Notes: generated by a model from the sequence alone, not told the origin. 64,000 bases of DNA from Bradyrhizobium sp. 132 (GCF_023074185.1 NZ_JADPKY010000170.1:186001-250000), one strand, 5' to 3'. Positions 51,873 through 62,919 are shown, counted from the first letter of the stretch. Program-made: numbers and translations.

Positions 51873-53579
51873 ATGGCTTCGACTTCTGCTGATACCTATA
51901 GCCCGTCGCGCGACGATTTCGCCGCGATGCTCGACGAGTCCTTCGCAGGTGGCAACCTGCAGGAAAGCTCCGTCATCAAGGGCAAGGTTGTTGCAATCGA
52001 AAAGGACATGGCCGTCATCGACGTCGGCCTGAAGACCGAGGGCCGCGTCGCCCTGCGCGAATTTTCCGGCCCCGGCCGTGAGAGCGAACTCAAGGTCGGC
52101 GACGAGGTGGAAGTGTTCCTCGATCGCATCGAGAACGCCCTCGGCGAAGCGGTGCTGTCGCGCGACAAGGCGCGCCGCGAAGAGAGCTGGGGCAAGCTCG
52201 AGAAGGCTTTCCAGAACAACGAGAAGGTCAACGGCGTCATCTTCAACCAGGTTAAGGGCGGCTTCACCGTCGACCTCGACGGTGCCGTGGCCTTCCTGCC
52301 GCGTTCGCAGGTCGATATCCGTCCGATCCGCGACGTTGCGCCGCTGATGAACAACTCGCAGCCGTTCCAGATCCTCAAGATGGACCGCCGCCGCGGCAAC
52401 ATCGTCGTGTCCCGCCGCACGGTTCTCGAAGAGACCCGCGCCGAGCAGCGCCAGGAGCTGGTGCAGAACCTCGAAGAGGGTCAGGTCATCGACGGCGTGG
52501 TCAAGAACATCACCGATTACGGTGCGTTCGTTGATCTCGGCGGCATCGACGGTCTGCTGCACGTCACCGATATCGCGTGGCGCCGCGTCAATCATCCGAC
52601 CGAGGTGCTCTCGATCGGCCAGACCGTGAAGGTCAAGATCATCAAGATCAACCACGAGACGCACCGCATCTCGCTGGGCATGAAGCAGCTGCTGGACGAT
52701 CCGTGGCAGGGCATCGAAGCCAAGTACCCGCTGGGGTCTCGCTTCACCGGCCGCGTCACCAACATCACCGACTACGGTGCGTTCGTCGAGCTCGAGCCGG
52801 GCATCGAAGGCCTGATCCACGTCTCCGAGATGTCGTGGACCAAGAAGAACATGCACCCCGGCAAGATCGTTTCGACCTCGCAGGAAGTCGAAGTGCAGGT
52901 GCTGGAAGTCGATTCCGTCAAGCGCCGCATCTCGCTCGGCCTCAAGCAGACCATGCGCAACCCGTGGGAGGTCTTCGTCGAAGGTCACCCGACCGGTTCG
53001 ACGGTCGAGGGCGAGGTCAAGAACAAGACCGAGTTCGGTCTGTTCCTGGGCCTCGAGGGCGACGTCGACGGCATGGTCCATCTCTCCGACCTCGACTGGA
53101 AGGTTCCGGGCGAGCAGGTGATCGACAACTACAAGAAGGGCGACATGGTGAAGGCCGTGGTGCTCGATGTGGACGTCGAGAAGGAACGTATCTCGCTCGG
53201 CATCAAGCAGCTCGAAGGCGACCCCTTCGCCGAGCCGGGCGATGTCAAGAAGGGCGCGGTCGTGACCTGCGAAGTGCTCGAAGTGAAGGAGGGCGGCATC
53301 GAGGTGAAGATCATCGGTACCGACTTCGCCACTTTCGTGAAGCGCTCGGAGCTCGCCCGTGACCGCAACGATCAGCGCACCGAACGTTTCGCCGTCGGCG
53401 AGAAGGTCGATGCCCGCGTGATCCAGTTCGACAAGAAGGCCCGCAAGGTCCAGGTGTCGATCAAGGCGCTCGAAGTCGCTGAAGAGAAGGAAGCCATCGC
53501 GCAATACGGCTCCTCCGATTCGGGAGCGACGCTCGGCGACATCCTCGGCACCGCGCTCAAGAACCGCGACACCAAATAA
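51873..53579 (+). CDS. rpsA: 30S ribosomal protein S1
   Basis: 568 aa from ATG 51873 (MASTSADTYSPSRDDFAAM); an ATG at 51831 is also in frame. Six S1 motifs: VIKGKVVAIEKDMAVIDVG, VNGVIFNQVKGGFTVDLDG, VIDGVVKNITDYGAFVDLGGIDGLLHVTDIAW, FTGRVTNITDYGAFVELEPGIEGLIHVSEMSW, VEGEVKNKTEFGLFLGLEGDVDGMVHLSDLDW and VVTCEVLEVKEGGIEVKIIG. It binds mRNA for translation initiation. A strong terminator follows. Confidence 0.97.
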   Translation: MASTSADTYSPSRDDFAAMLDESFAGGNLQESSVIKGKVVAIEKDMAVIDVGLKTEGRVALREFSGPGRESELKVGDEVEVFLDRIENALGEAVLSRDKARREESWGKLEKAFQNNEKVNGVIFNQVKGGFTVDLDGAVAFLPRSQVDIRPIRDVAPLMNNSQPFQILKMDRRRGNIVVSRRTVLEETRAEQRQELVQNLEEGQVIDGVVKNITDYGAFVDLGGIDGLLHVTDIAWRRVNHPTEVLSIGQTVKVKIIKINHETHRISLGMKQLLDDPWQGIEAKYPLGSRFTGRVTNITDYGAFVELEPGIEGLIHVSEMSWTKKNMHPGKIVSTSQEVEVQVLEVDSVKRRISLGLKQTMRNPWEVFVEGHPTGSTVEGEVKNKTEFGLFLGLEGDVDGMVHLSDLDWKVPGEQVIDNYKKGDMVKAVVLDVDVEKERISLGIKQLEGDPFAEPGDVKKGAVVTCEVLEVKEGGIEVKIIGTDFATFVKRSELARDRNDQRTERFAVGEKVDARVIQFDKKARKVQVSIKALEVAEEKEAIAQYGSSDSGATLGDILGTALKNRDTK

Positions 53580-53605
53580 GCGAAACGTACGTTTCGCTGC
53601 ATCAA

Positions 53606-53632
53606 AGCCCCGGCGCAAGCCGGGGCTTTTTT
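53606..53632 (+). terminator. Rho-independent terminator of rpsA
   Basis: AGCCCCGGC-GCAA-GCCGGGGCT, a perfect 9-bp stem with a GCAA tetraloop, followed by TTTTTT. Confidence 0.95.
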
Positions 53633-53771
53633 GTGTGCGCCCGGCTACGCGGCCTCCGCCGAGCCAGGCCTTGTTTACTTCAAATTGCGCCGCAATTGAT
53701 GTATCCAGATAAGCCAATGGTCACGCTGTGACGGCACAACGCGCTTGGCCCTTCATTTTGGAGATATTCCG

Positions 53772-54752
53772 ATGTCGCTCGACTCAGACGTCATCGTCGA
53801 TCGCCGCAGGATCCGCCGCAAGCTGACGTTCTGGCGCGTGATGGCCGCGCTGATCGCGATCGCGGCGATTGCAGGCTTCGCGCTGGTGGCGACACCAGGT
53901 GCGCGCGGCACGTTCGCGTCCGCCGGCTCGATCGCGCGGATCCAGATCGAGGGTCTGATCCGCAGCGATTCCGATCGCACGCAGGCGCTGGAGCGGCTGG
54001 AGAATTCGCAGGCTGCCGCCGTCATCGTCCACATCAACTCGCCGGGCGGCACCACCGCCGGCTCCGAGCAGCTCTATGATTCGCTTGTGAGTCTGAAGGC
54101 GAAGAAGCCTCTCGTCGTCGTGGTCGAAGGGCTTGCGGCGTCCGGCGGCTACATCACCGCAATCGCCAGCGACCACATCATCGCCCAGCAGAGCTCGCTG
54201 GTCGGCTCGATCGGCGTGCTGTTCCAGTTTCCAAACTTCTCGGAGCTGCTGAAAACCGTCGGCGTCAAGGTCGAGGAGGTGAAATCCACGCCGTTGAAGG
54301 CCGCGCCCAACGGTTTTGAGCCGACCAGCCCCGAGGCGCGGGCTGCGCTCGATGCGCTGGTGAAGGACTCCTATGCCTGGTTCAAGGGCCTGGTGAAGGA
54401 ACGGCGTGGCATGGATGACACGCAGCTCGAGAAAGTGGTTGATGGCCGTGTCTTCACCGGACGCCAGGCGATCGATCTCAAGCTGATCGACCAGATCGGC
54501 GACGAGAAGACCGCCGTGACCTGGCTGGTCGAGCAGAGGGGCGTCAAGAAGGGGCTCTCCGTGCGCGATTACAAGTTGCAGCCGCGCTTCGGCGATCTGC
54601 CGTTCCTCAAGACTGCGGCCGCAGTGACGCTGGAAGCGCTGGGTTTAGGCTCGATTGCGCATCAAATCGGACAAACCGGCGTCGCTCAGGCGGTCGATCG
54701 GATCGGAATGGATGGAATGCTGGCCTTGTGGCAGCCGGCGGCGTCGAACTGA
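53772..54752 (+). CDS. sppA: Signal peptide peptidase SppA
   Basis: 326 aa from ATG 53772 with GGAGATA upstream. An N-terminal membrane anchor (FWRVMAALIAIAAIAGFALVA), then the SppA peptidase S49 core: VIVHINSPGGTTAGSEQLYDSL, VVVEGLAASGGYITAIASDHIIAQQSSLVGSIGVL with nucleophile Ser124, and VFTGRQAIDLKLIDQIG. It degrades cleaved signal peptides in the membrane. The gene sits between rpsA and ihfB, the usual order. Confidence 0.93.
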   Translation: MSLDSDVIVDRRRIRRKLTFWRVMAALIAIAAIAGFALVATPGARGTFASAGSIARIQIEGLIRSDSDRTQALERLENSQAAAVIVHINSPGGTTAGSEQLYDSLVSLKAKKPLVVVVEGLAASGGYITAIASDHIIAQQSSLVGSIGVLFQFPNFSELLKTVGVKVEEVKSTPLKAAPNGFEPTSPEARAALDALVKDSYAWFKGLVKERRGMDDTQLEKVVDGRVFTGRQAIDLKLIDQIGDEKTAVTWLVEQRGVKKGLSVRDYKLQPRFGDLPFLKTAAAVTLEALGLGSIAHQIGQTGVAQAVDRIGMDGMLALWQPAASN

Positions 54753-54924
54753 CCGGCGCCGGGCGAGCCCCAGAAGCTTTTCCCGTTCGACGCGTGCCGG
54801 GCCAGCCCGCTTTTTCGGCATTTGTCACGCATTTTCACGACGCTCAATCTTCATTTAGCGTCTTGACAGATCACGGTATTTTCACGGAAATGGTCATCCG
54901 CACGCTCCCGGGTCCTATCTCTCA

Positions 54925-55230
54925 ATGATCAAATCCGAACTTGTTCAGCGTATCGCCGAGCACAACCCGCATCTGTACCAGCGGGATGTCGAGAACATTG
55001 TGAATGCGATTCTCGAAGAGATCGTAGCGGCTCTCGCGCGCGGTGACCGCGTCGAGTTGCGCGGCTTCGGTGCCTTCTCGGTCAAGCATCGCCCTGCACG
55101 CGCAGGGCGCAATCCGCGCACCGGCGCCCATGTGCCCGTCGACCAGAAGAGCGTTCCGTTCTTCAAGACCGGCAAGGAAATGCGCGAACGGCTGAATCGC
55201 GACCATCCGGATCCAGGCGCGCCAGACTGA
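54925..55230 (+). CDS. ihfB: Integration host factor beta subunit
   Basis: 101 aa HU/IHF fold: MIKSELVQRIAEHNPHLYQRDVENIVNAILEEIVAALARGDRVELRGFGAFSVKHRPARAGRNPRTGAHVPVDQKSVPFFKTGKEMRERLN with the RNPRTG DNA-intercalating arm. It bends DNA with IhfA, assisting sigma-54 promoters, replication and site-specific recombination, both relevant to features in this window. Confidence 0.95.
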   Translation: MIKSELVQRIAEHNPHLYQRDVENIVNAILEEIVAALARGDRVELRGFGAFSVKHRPARAGRNPRTGAHVPVDQKSVPFFKTGKEMRERLNRDHPDPGAPD

Positions 55231-55301
55231 GGCCGACGTCAGGGTTTCCCGCGGTCGCGAGCGATGGGGCCGCAAGCTTGATTCAAGGCGAGCGAAGCGA
55301 G

Positions 55302-55694
55302 ATGCGAAAGTTCCTGACCGCGCTGATCGTGATTCCGCTGGGCCTGATCCTGATGGTCTTTGCCGTCGCCAACCGGCAATTCGTCACGGTCTCGTTCGAT
55401 CCCTTCGTTTCCAACGATCCGTCATTCTCGGTCACGCTGCCGCTGTTCCTGCTTCTGATCGTGGTGGCTGCGCTCGGGGTCTTCGCAGGCGGCTGTGCCG
55501 TCTGGTTCGGCCAGCGGCACTGGCGGCGTGCGGCGCGCCGGAATGAGGCGGAGGCCCGGGCCGCACGGGGCGAACTGGCCGATCTGCGGGCCCAGGCGGC
55601 CGCAGCAAGGCCCGAGTCCCAGCGCCTCCCCGTTCCCTTCGGGGTGGGCCTTTACGGGCCGGTCGGGCGAGACAAGCAGCGCGCGAGGTTGTAG
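55302..55694 (+). CDS. LapA-domain membrane protein (DUF1049)
   Basis: 130 aa from ATG 55302. It begins MRKFLTALIVIPLGLILMVFAVANRQFVTVSFDPF and has a second helix LPLFLLLIVVAALGVFAGGCAVW, then a charged coiled coil (RRAARRNEAEARAARGELADLRAQAAAA). This is the LapA/YciS family of LPS-assembly proteins; in Bradyrhizobium it commonly follows ihfB. Confidence 0.85.
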   Translation: MRKFLTALIVIPLGLILMVFAVANRQFVTVSFDPFVSNDPSFSVTLPLFLLLIVVAALGVFAGGCAVWFGQRHWRRAARRNEAEARAARGELADLRAQAAAARPESQRLPVPFGVGLYGPVGRDKQRARL

Positions 55695-55775
55695 AAGCGG
55701 CCGCAACCGACAACCCTGTTTTCCGGCCGCCGGCCCGCGGCCTCCATTTGCTTTGAGCCCATATCCTTGGAAAAC

Positions 55776-56443
55776 ATGTCCCTGCTCGTCAAAATCTGCG
55801 GCCTGTCCACGCCCGAGACGCTCGAAACGGCGCTCGACGCGGGTGCCGACATGGTGGGGTTCGTGTTCTTCCCGCCGTCGCCGCGGCATTTGTCGCTGGA
55901 GGCGGGGCGGGACCTCGGCCGGCAGGTGAAACGGCGCGCGCTCAAGCTCGCGCTCACCGTCGACGCCGACGATGCGACGCTCGACAACATCATGGACGCG
56001 CTGTCGCCGGACATTTTCCAGCTTCACGGCAAGGAGAGCGTGGCGCGGCTGCGCGACATCAAGCAGCGGTTCGGTCGCCCGGTGATGAAGGTCGTGCCGG
56101 TCGCAACGTCAGCCGATCTCGCCGTGCTGCCTGGCTACCTCGCGGTCGCCGATCGCATCCTGTTCGACGCACGCGCGCCGAAAGACGCGACCCGGCCCGG
56201 TGGCCTGGGTGCACCGTTCGATTGGCGCCTGCTCGAAAACCTTGAGCTCGCGCTGCCGTATATGGTTTCGGGCGGGCTACATCCAGGGAACGTCGCCGAA
56301 GCCCTTCGCGTCACCCGCGCCGGCGGTGTCGACGTCTCCTCCGGTGTCGAGAGCGCACCGGGCGTGAAGGACCCCGAGATGATCAAAGCCTTCATTCGCG
56401 CTGCGCGCGCAAGCCAAGATGCAAGTCAAAAATTGAGCGTCCG

Positions 56444-56447
<4 letters not shown>
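55776..56447 (+). CDS. trpF: Phosphoribosylanthranilate isomerase
   Basis: 223 aa from ATG 55776. MSLLVKICGLSTPETLETALDAGADMVGFVFFPPSPRHLS carries the catalytic Cys of KICG; DIFQLHGKES and RILFDARAPKDATRPGGLGAPFDW (general acid Asp) follow; PYMVSGGLHPGNVAEAL binds phosphate. It isomerises PRA to CdRP in tryptophan synthesis. trpB overlaps its stop codon by 4 bp. Confidence 0.96.
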
Positions 56448-57657
<1,210 letters not shown>

Positions 57658-57661
<4 letters not shown>

Positions 57662-58494
57662 CCACGCGTATCGACACCCGTTTCGCCGAGTTGAAAAAAG
57701 CCGGCCGCGCGGCCTTCGTTACCTTCGTGATGGCCGGCGATCCCGATCCGGCGACCTCGCTCGAGATCATCAAGGCGCTGCCGAAGGCGGGCGCCGATGT
57801 GATCGAGCTCGGCATGCCCTTTACCGATCCGATGGCCGACGGCCCGTCGATCCAGGCCGCCGGCCTTCGCGCGCTCAAGGTCGGCATGACGCTGAAGAAG
57901 ACGCTCGATCTCGTGCGCGGCTTCCGCAAGGACGACAACGCCACGCCGATCGTGCTGATGGGCTATTACAACCCGATCTACATCTATGGCGTCGACAAAT
58001 TCTTAGGTGATGCCAAAGCCGCCGGCATCGACGGCCTCATCATCGTCGACTTGCCGCCGGAAGAGGATGATGAGCTTTGCCTGCCCGCGATGAAGGCCGG
58101 CCTCAACTTCATCCGCCTGGCGACGCCGACCACCGACGACAAGCGTCTGCCGGCGGTGCTCGCCAACACCTCGGGCTTTGTCTATTACGTCGCGATCACC
58201 GGCATCACAGGCGCGGCGGCGGCTGACGCCTCCTCCGTGAGCGAGGCGGTTACCCGTATCAAGCGGCACACCAAGCTGCCGGTCTGCGTCGGCTTCGGCA
58301 TCCGCACGCCGGAGAACGCCCGCGCCATTGCGTCCCATGCCAATGGCGCCGTGGTCGGCACCGCGCTGATCGACGCCCTCAGGAACAGCCTCGATGCGGA
58401 CGGGCGCGCCACCGGCAAAACCGTTAACGCCGTCGCCGAGTTGACGGCGGCCCTGGCCCAGGGCGTCAAGGGCGCGCAACAGGCGGCGGAATAG
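57658..58494 (+). CDS. trpA: Tryptophan synthase alpha subunit
   Basis: 278 aa from GTG 57658. AFVTFVMAGDPDPATSLEIIKALPKAGADVIELGMPFTDPMADGPSIQAA contains the catalytic Glu (IELGMPF) and Asp (TDPMADGP); GLIIVDLPPEEDDEL, YVAITGITGAA and VCVGFGIRTPENAR follow. It makes indole for TrpB. Confidence 0.97.
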
Positions 58495-58605
58495 GCCACA
58501 ATTCCGCTTTTCGGGCGGGCGACACGGCGGCTTGCCGAGCCGGGGCCCGGCCGCCATATATCCCTTCAGGCGATCCGCAAGGCGGGTCGCACATCGGAGC
58601 AAACC

Positions 58606-59547
58606 ATGAACTGGCTTACCAATGTGGTCCGGCCGAAGATCCGCAACATGCTGCGGCGGGAGACGCCGGAGAATTTGTGGATCAAGTGCCCGGATTCCGG
58701 ACAGCTCGTGTTCTACAAGGACGTCGAGGCCAACCAGTTCGTCATCCCCGGCTCGAACTACCACATGCGCATGAACTCGGTGGCGCGTCTGAAGTCGATT
58801 TTCGACAACGAGACCTGGTACGACGTCGCGCTGCCTGACGTCACGCCCGATCCGCTCAAATTCCGCGACGAGAAGAAATACGTCGATCGCATCAAGGATG
58901 CACGCGCGCGGACCAATCTGAACGACGCGATCAAGGTCGGGTACGGCAAGCTCGAAGGTGCCGCCGTCGTCGTCGCCGTGCAGGATTTCGATTTCATGGG
59001 CGGCTCGCTCGGCATGGCCGCGGGCGAAGCCATCGTGCGCGGGCTCGAGCTTGCGGTCGAGAAGAAGTCGCCGTTCATCGTGTTCGCAGCGTCAGGCGGC
59101 GCGCGCATGCAGGAAGGCATCCTGTCGCTGATGCAGATGCCGCGTACCACCGTCGCGGTGCAGATGCTGCGTGAGGCAAAACAGCCCTACATCGTCGTGC
59201 TGACCAACCCGACCACCGGCGGCGTCACCGCGTCCTATGCGATGCTCGGCGACGTGCAGATCGCCGAGCCCGGTGCGCTGATCGGTTTTGCCGGCGCGCG
59301 CGTGATCGAGCAGACCATTCGCGAAAAGCTCCCCGAGGGTTTTCAGCGCGCCGAATACCTCAAGGAGCACGGCATGGTCGACATGGTCGTGCACCGCCAC
59401 GAATTGCGCCCGACCCTGGCGCGGCTTTGCCGCCTGTTGACCAGGGCGCCAGCGCTGGAGAGCGCCTCGAAACCGGTGCAGCCGGTCCTTAGCCCGGCGC
59501 AGATCGTATCGGCTCCCGAGACGGCGCCGGCCGCGCCGCACGCGTGA
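58606..59547 (+). CDS. accD: Acetyl-CoA carboxylase carboxyltransferase beta subunit
   Basis: 313 aa. KYVDRIKDARARTNLNDAIKVGYGKLEGAAVVVAVQDFDFMGGSLGMAAGEAIVRGLELAV, PFIVFAASGGARMQEGILSLMQMPRT and VLTNPTTGGVTASYAMLGDVQIAEPGALIGFAGARVIEQTI are the carboxyltransferase motifs. The N-terminal zinc-ribbon region reads LWIKCPDSGQLVFYKDVEANQFVIPGSNYHMRM: of the four zinc Cys only one remains, the form I know from rhizobial AccD. It makes malonyl-CoA with AccA. Confidence 0.96.
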   Translation: MNWLTNVVRPKIRNMLRRETPENLWIKCPDSGQLVFYKDVEANQFVIPGSNYHMRMNSVARLKSIFDNETWYDVALPDVTPDPLKFRDEKKYVDRIKDARARTNLNDAIKVGYGKLEGAAVVVAVQDFDFMGGSLGMAAGEAIVRGLELAVEKKSPFIVFAASGGARMQEGILSLMQMPRTTVAVQMLREAKQPYIVVLTNPTTGGVTASYAMLGDVQIAEPGALIGFAGARVIEQTIREKLPEGFQRAEYLKEHGMVDMVVHRHELRPTLARLCRLLTRAPALESASKPVQPVLSPAQIVSAPETAPAAPHA

Positions 59548-60887
59548 ACGCTCCCTCTGACAGCGCAAAGCCGTCGCTCGGCGACTTGATCGCGCGGCTG
59601 TCGGTCCTGCATCAGAAGCGCATCGATCTCGGGCTGGAGCGGATGCACCGCCTGCTCGAGCGGCTCGGTCACCCTGAAAGCAAGCTGCCGCCGGTGATCC
59701 ATATCGCCGGCACCAACGGCAAGGGCTCGACGCTCGCTTATCTGCGCGCGACGCTGGAGGCCGCGGGCCTCCGCGTCCACGCCTACACCTCGCCCTATCT
59801 CGTTCGCATCAACGAATGCTTCCGGCTCGGCCGCGTTGGCGGCGGCGTGCTGGTCGGTGACGACGAATTGCGCGCGGCGCTGGAAGAGGTCGAGCGGGTC
59901 AATGCCGGCGAAGCCGCCACCGTGTTCGAGCTCAAGACTGCGGCTGCGTTTCTTCTGTTCGCGCAGAACCCGGCCGATGTCGTGCTGCTCGAAGTCGGCC
60001 TCGGCGGCCGGCTCGATTCGACCAATGTGGTCGATGCACCAGCGGCCTGCGTGATCACGCCTGTCAGCATGGATCACATGGATTTCCTCGGTGACACCTT
60101 GACCTCCATCGCCGGGGAGAAGGCCGCGATCATCAAGCGCGGCGTACCCGTCATCTGTGCCGAGCAGTCGGGCGAGGCGATGGCGGTGATCGAGGCTCAG
60201 GCCAAGCGCATGCGCGCGCCGTTGTTTGCCGCGGGCGAGAGCTGGCATGTCAATGTCGAGCACGGGCGGCTGGTCTATTCCGACGATCGCGGTTTGATGG
60301 ATCTCACCGCGCCGCGCCTGTTCGGCCGCCACCAGTTCGACAATGCCGGCCTCGCGATTGCGACGCTGCGGGCCACCAGCGCCTTCAAGATCAACCAAGC
60401 GGCCTTCGAAGCGGGCATCGTCGGCGCCGAATGGCCGGCACGGATGCAGCGCATTACGTCCGGCGAGTTGCTCTCCTGGGGGCCGCAGGGATCGGAGATC
60501 TGGCTCGATGGTGGGCACAATGCCGAGGGCGGCCGCGTCACGGCGGCGGCGCTCGGCGATCTCGAGGAGCGGGTGTCGCGACCGCTGGTCGTCATCGCCG
60601 GCATGATGGCCAACAAGGACGCGCGAGCGTTTCTGGCCAATTTCGCCGGTCTGACCCGTCATATCATCGCGGTGCCGATTCCCGACACCGACAACGCGAT
60701 GCCGGTCGACATCCTCGCGGATGCCGCGCGCAGCCTCGGCATGCGCGTCGAGCCCGCGCCGGGTATCGAGGCCGCACTGCGCGCATTGGCGAAGCTCGCC
60801 TATGAAGTGCCGCCGCGCATCCTGATCACCGGCTCGCTCTATCTCGCCGGCCACGTGCTGGGGCTCAACGGAACGCCTCCTGCATAA
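59544..60887 (+). CDS. folC: Folylpolyglutamate / dihydrofolate synthase
   Basis: 447 aa from GTG 59544, overlapping accD by GTGA. P-loop IHIAGTNGKGSTLAYLRATLEAAGLRVHAYTSPYLVRINECFRLG, VFELKTAAAFLLFAQNPADVVLLEVGLGGRLDSTNVVDAP, ITPVSMDHMDFLGDTLTSIAGEKAAIIKRGVPVI and WLDGGHNAEGG. A Mur-ligase family enzyme that adds glutamate to folates. Confidence 0.95.
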   Translation: MNAPSDSAKPSLGDLIARLSVLHQKRIDLGLERMHRLLERLGHPESKLPPVIHIAGTNGKGSTLAYLRATLEAAGLRVHAYTSPYLVRINECFRLGRVGGGVLVGDDELRAALEEVERVNAGEAATVFELKTAAAFLLFAQNPADVVLLEVGLGGRLDSTNVVDAPAACVITPVSMDHMDFLGDTLTSIAGEKAAIIKRGVPVICAEQSGEAMAVIEAQAKRMRAPLFAAGESWHVNVEHGRLVYSDDRGLMDLTAPRLFGRHQFDNAGLAIATLRATSAFKINQAAFEAGIVGAEWPARMQRITSGELLSWGPQGSEIWLDGGHNAEGGRVTAAALGDLEERVSRPLVVIAGMMANKDARAFLANFAGLTRHIIAVPIPDTDNAMPVDILADAARSLGMRVEPAPGIEAALRALAKLAYEVPPRILITGSLYLAGHVLGLNGTPPA

Positions 60888-60904
60888 GGGTTGCGGTGAC
60901 CAAC

Positions 60905-61645
60905 ATGCGTTTTGCCACGATTGCCGACGTCCACGGAAACTATCTCGCGCTGGAGGCAGTGCTCGCCGACATTCGCGCGCAGGGCATCGCCGAGATCGTT
61001 AATCTCGGCGACATGCTGAGCGGGCCGCTCGACGCGCGCCGCACGATCGAGATCCTGATGAAGCTCGATGCCGTGCACGTGCTTGGCAATCACGACCGCT
61101 ATCTGCTCGACCGTCCCCCGGAGAAGATGGGTTCATGGGATCGCCCCGCCCATGCGCAGCTGGATGGCACGCAGCTCGACTGGCTGCGCGCCCAGCCGAT
61201 GACGCGGGTGTTCCGCGATCAGGTTTTCCTCTGCCACGCGACGCCCGGCAATGACGAGGTCTACTGGCTCGATACCGTGCATCCCGACGGCGCGGTGGCG
61301 CTGTCGCCGCTCGATCGCATCGAGCAGTTTGCGCAAGGCATCGCGCAATCATTGATCCTTTGCGCCCACACCCATCTCGCCCGCGCGGTGCGGCTGCGCG
61401 ATGGTCGGCTGGTCGTCAATCCCGGCAGCGTCGGCAGTCCCGGTTATCGCGACAAGCATCCGTTCCCGCATGTCGTCGAAGCCGGCACACCGCATGCGCG
61501 CTATGCGATCGCCGAGCGCGTCGATGACGCCTGGCAGATGACGTTTCGTCATGTTGCGTACGATCACGACACGATGGCCGCGCTGGCGCGTCGCAACGGC
61601 CAGCCGGAGTTGGCAAATGCGCTGGCGACGGGATGGATTAGATAG
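60905..61645 (+). CDS. Metallophosphoesterase (YfcE/MJ0936-like)
   Basis: 246 aa from ATG 60905; a GTG at 60896 is possible. MRFATIADVHGNYLALEAVL, IVNLGDMLSGP, VHVLGNHDRYLLD, LCAHTHLARAVRLRDGRLVVNPGSVGSPG are the metal-binding blocks (DxH, GD, GNHD, H, GHTH-like) of calcineurin-type phosphoesterases. It probably acts on cyclic nucleotides or phosphodiesters; substrate unknown. It follows folC by 17 bp. Confidence 0.88.
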   Translation: MRFATIADVHGNYLALEAVLADIRAQGIAEIVNLGDMLSGPLDARRTIEILMKLDAVHVLGNHDRYLLDRPPEKMGSWDRPAHAQLDGTQLDWLRAQPMTRVFRDQVFLCHATPGNDEVYWLDTVHPDGAVALSPLDRIEQFAQGIAQSLILCAHTHLARAVRLRDGRLVVNPGSVGSPGYRDKHPFPHVVEAGTPHARYAIAERVDDAWQMTFRHVAYDHDTMAALARRNGQPELANALATGWIR

Positions 61646-61647
61646 CC

Positions 61648-61775
61648 CCGCTCGTGTCCCGGACGCGGCGCGGCATGAAATGACGCGACGCAGAGCCGGG
61701 ACCCAGCAGGCGGTGGGCCCCGGCTCTGCAGCGCACCGCTGAAGAAGCGCTGCGCTGCGTCCGGGGCACGAGAGC
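61648..61775. repeat. Dispersed palindromic repeat
   Basis: Outer arms GCTCGTGTCCCGGACGC and GCGTCCGGGGCACGAG form a long imperfect palindrome, with inner arms AGAGCCGGGACCCAGCA and GGGCCCCGGCTCTGC. It lies between the metallophosphoesterase and the ligase pseudogene and could act as a bidirectional terminator. I recognise the type as a frequent Bradyrhizobium repeat from memory. Confidence 0.75.
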
Positions 61776-61780
61776 GATCG

Positions 61781-62841
61781 TCATCCAAGCAACTTCATCG
61801 GATCCGCCACCTTCTGCTTCAGCTGCGCGAAGCTGCATTGGCGCGGTGCCTTGTCGGGGCGCCAGCGCAGGATCGAGGTGCCGTGGCGAAAGCGCTCGCC
61901 GCTGAAATGGTCGTAGCAGACCTCGATCACGAGCTTCGGCTTGAGCGGACACCATTTTACCAGCGGCTCGGCCCGCCCGGCGCGTTACCGGTGAAGCCCG
62001 GCTCGCCGATCAGCGCTTCCAGCCGATCGGTCAGAGCAGGCCTTTCTGTCGCCTTGATCGCCGAGGTGAAGCCGACATGGTGAAGCAGACCTTCGTCATC
62101 GTAGAGTCCGAGCAGCAGCGAGCCGACCACGCTCCGGCCGGCGAGCTTGTTGGTGGCATAGCGGAAGCCGCCGACGACACAATCGGCGCTGCGGAATTTC
62201 TTGATCTTCTGCATGCCGTCGCGATTTCCCGCCTGGTAAGGCAGGTCGATGCGCTTGGCGATGACGCCGTCCGAGCCGCCGCCGGATTGCGCCAGCCATT
62301 TTTGCGCGGTGGCGTAGCTTGTCGCCGCCGGTGAGAGGCGGAAGATGCTGGCTTTCAGGTTGGCTTTCGCAAACGCTTCCAGCGCCGGCCGCCGCTCGCC
62401 GAGCGGCTCTTTGGCAAGCTGCTTCTCGCCAGCCGTCGCAAGCAGATCGAAGACGAGATAAAGTGCCGGCGTGTCCTGAGAGAGCTTGTTCACGCGGCTT
62501 GAAGCAGGGTGAATGCGCTGCAGCAGCGCGTCGAAAGAAAAGCTTTTGCCGTGCGGCACGACAATCTCGCCGTCGAGCGTGAAGCAATCCGCCTTCAGCT
62601 TCAGTGCCGCGGCGACGATCTCGGGGAAGTAGCGCGCGAGGTCCTCGCCGGATTTCGAGCGCAAATCAATGCTGCCGCCGTTGCGCGACAGCAGGCAACG
62701 GAAGCCATCCCATTTCGGCTCGTATTGCCACTCCTTGCCGCGCGGGATCGCATCGACGGACTTCGCCTCCATCGCAACGAGAGATGTCGATTTTCGTGCG
62801 CGCTTTGCAGGGGCTGCAGGCAAGGGGCTGGGACTCGTCAT
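61781..62841 (-). pseudogene. ATP-dependent DNA ligase, frameshifted near 3' end
   Basis: The adenylation domain is intact: catalytic Lys in YEPKWDGFRCLLSRNGG, SKSGEDLARYFPEI, LDGEIVV, GSDGVIAKRIDLPYQAGNR (motif IV) and MQKIKKFRSADCVVGGF (motif V). The frame stops at 61957 after GNAPGGPSRW, in the OB-fold domain. In another frame the expected remainder continues, KWCPLKPKLVIEVCYDHF and FRHGTSILRWRPDKAPRQCSF, to a stop at 61781. A small deletion of about 7 codons plus a base is the simplest explanation. It is the ligase type used with Ku in NHEJ. ATG 62841 is chosen; 62862 is possible. Confidence 0.75.
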
Positions 62842-62864
62842 AAGCTGGAGATGTCCCATCAACG

Positions 62865-62892
62865 CAAAACGGCCGACTTTCGCCGGCCGTTT
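62865..62892 (-). terminator. Terminator of trxA
   Basis: Minus strand AAACGGCCG-GCGAAAGT-CGGCCGTTT, a 9-bp perfect stem followed by a T, 28 bp after the trxA stop and overlapping the possible longer start of the ligase. Confidence 0.75.
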
Positions 62893-62919
62893 CCAAAAAA
62901 TAATCTCGTGCGCGGCGGA

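Noticed and set aside
51732..53717. 661-aa reading frame opposite to rpsA
   Set aside because: Pure antisense of rpsA, whose S1 motifs are unambiguous; the antisense protein is Asp/Leu/Val-repetitive without a family.
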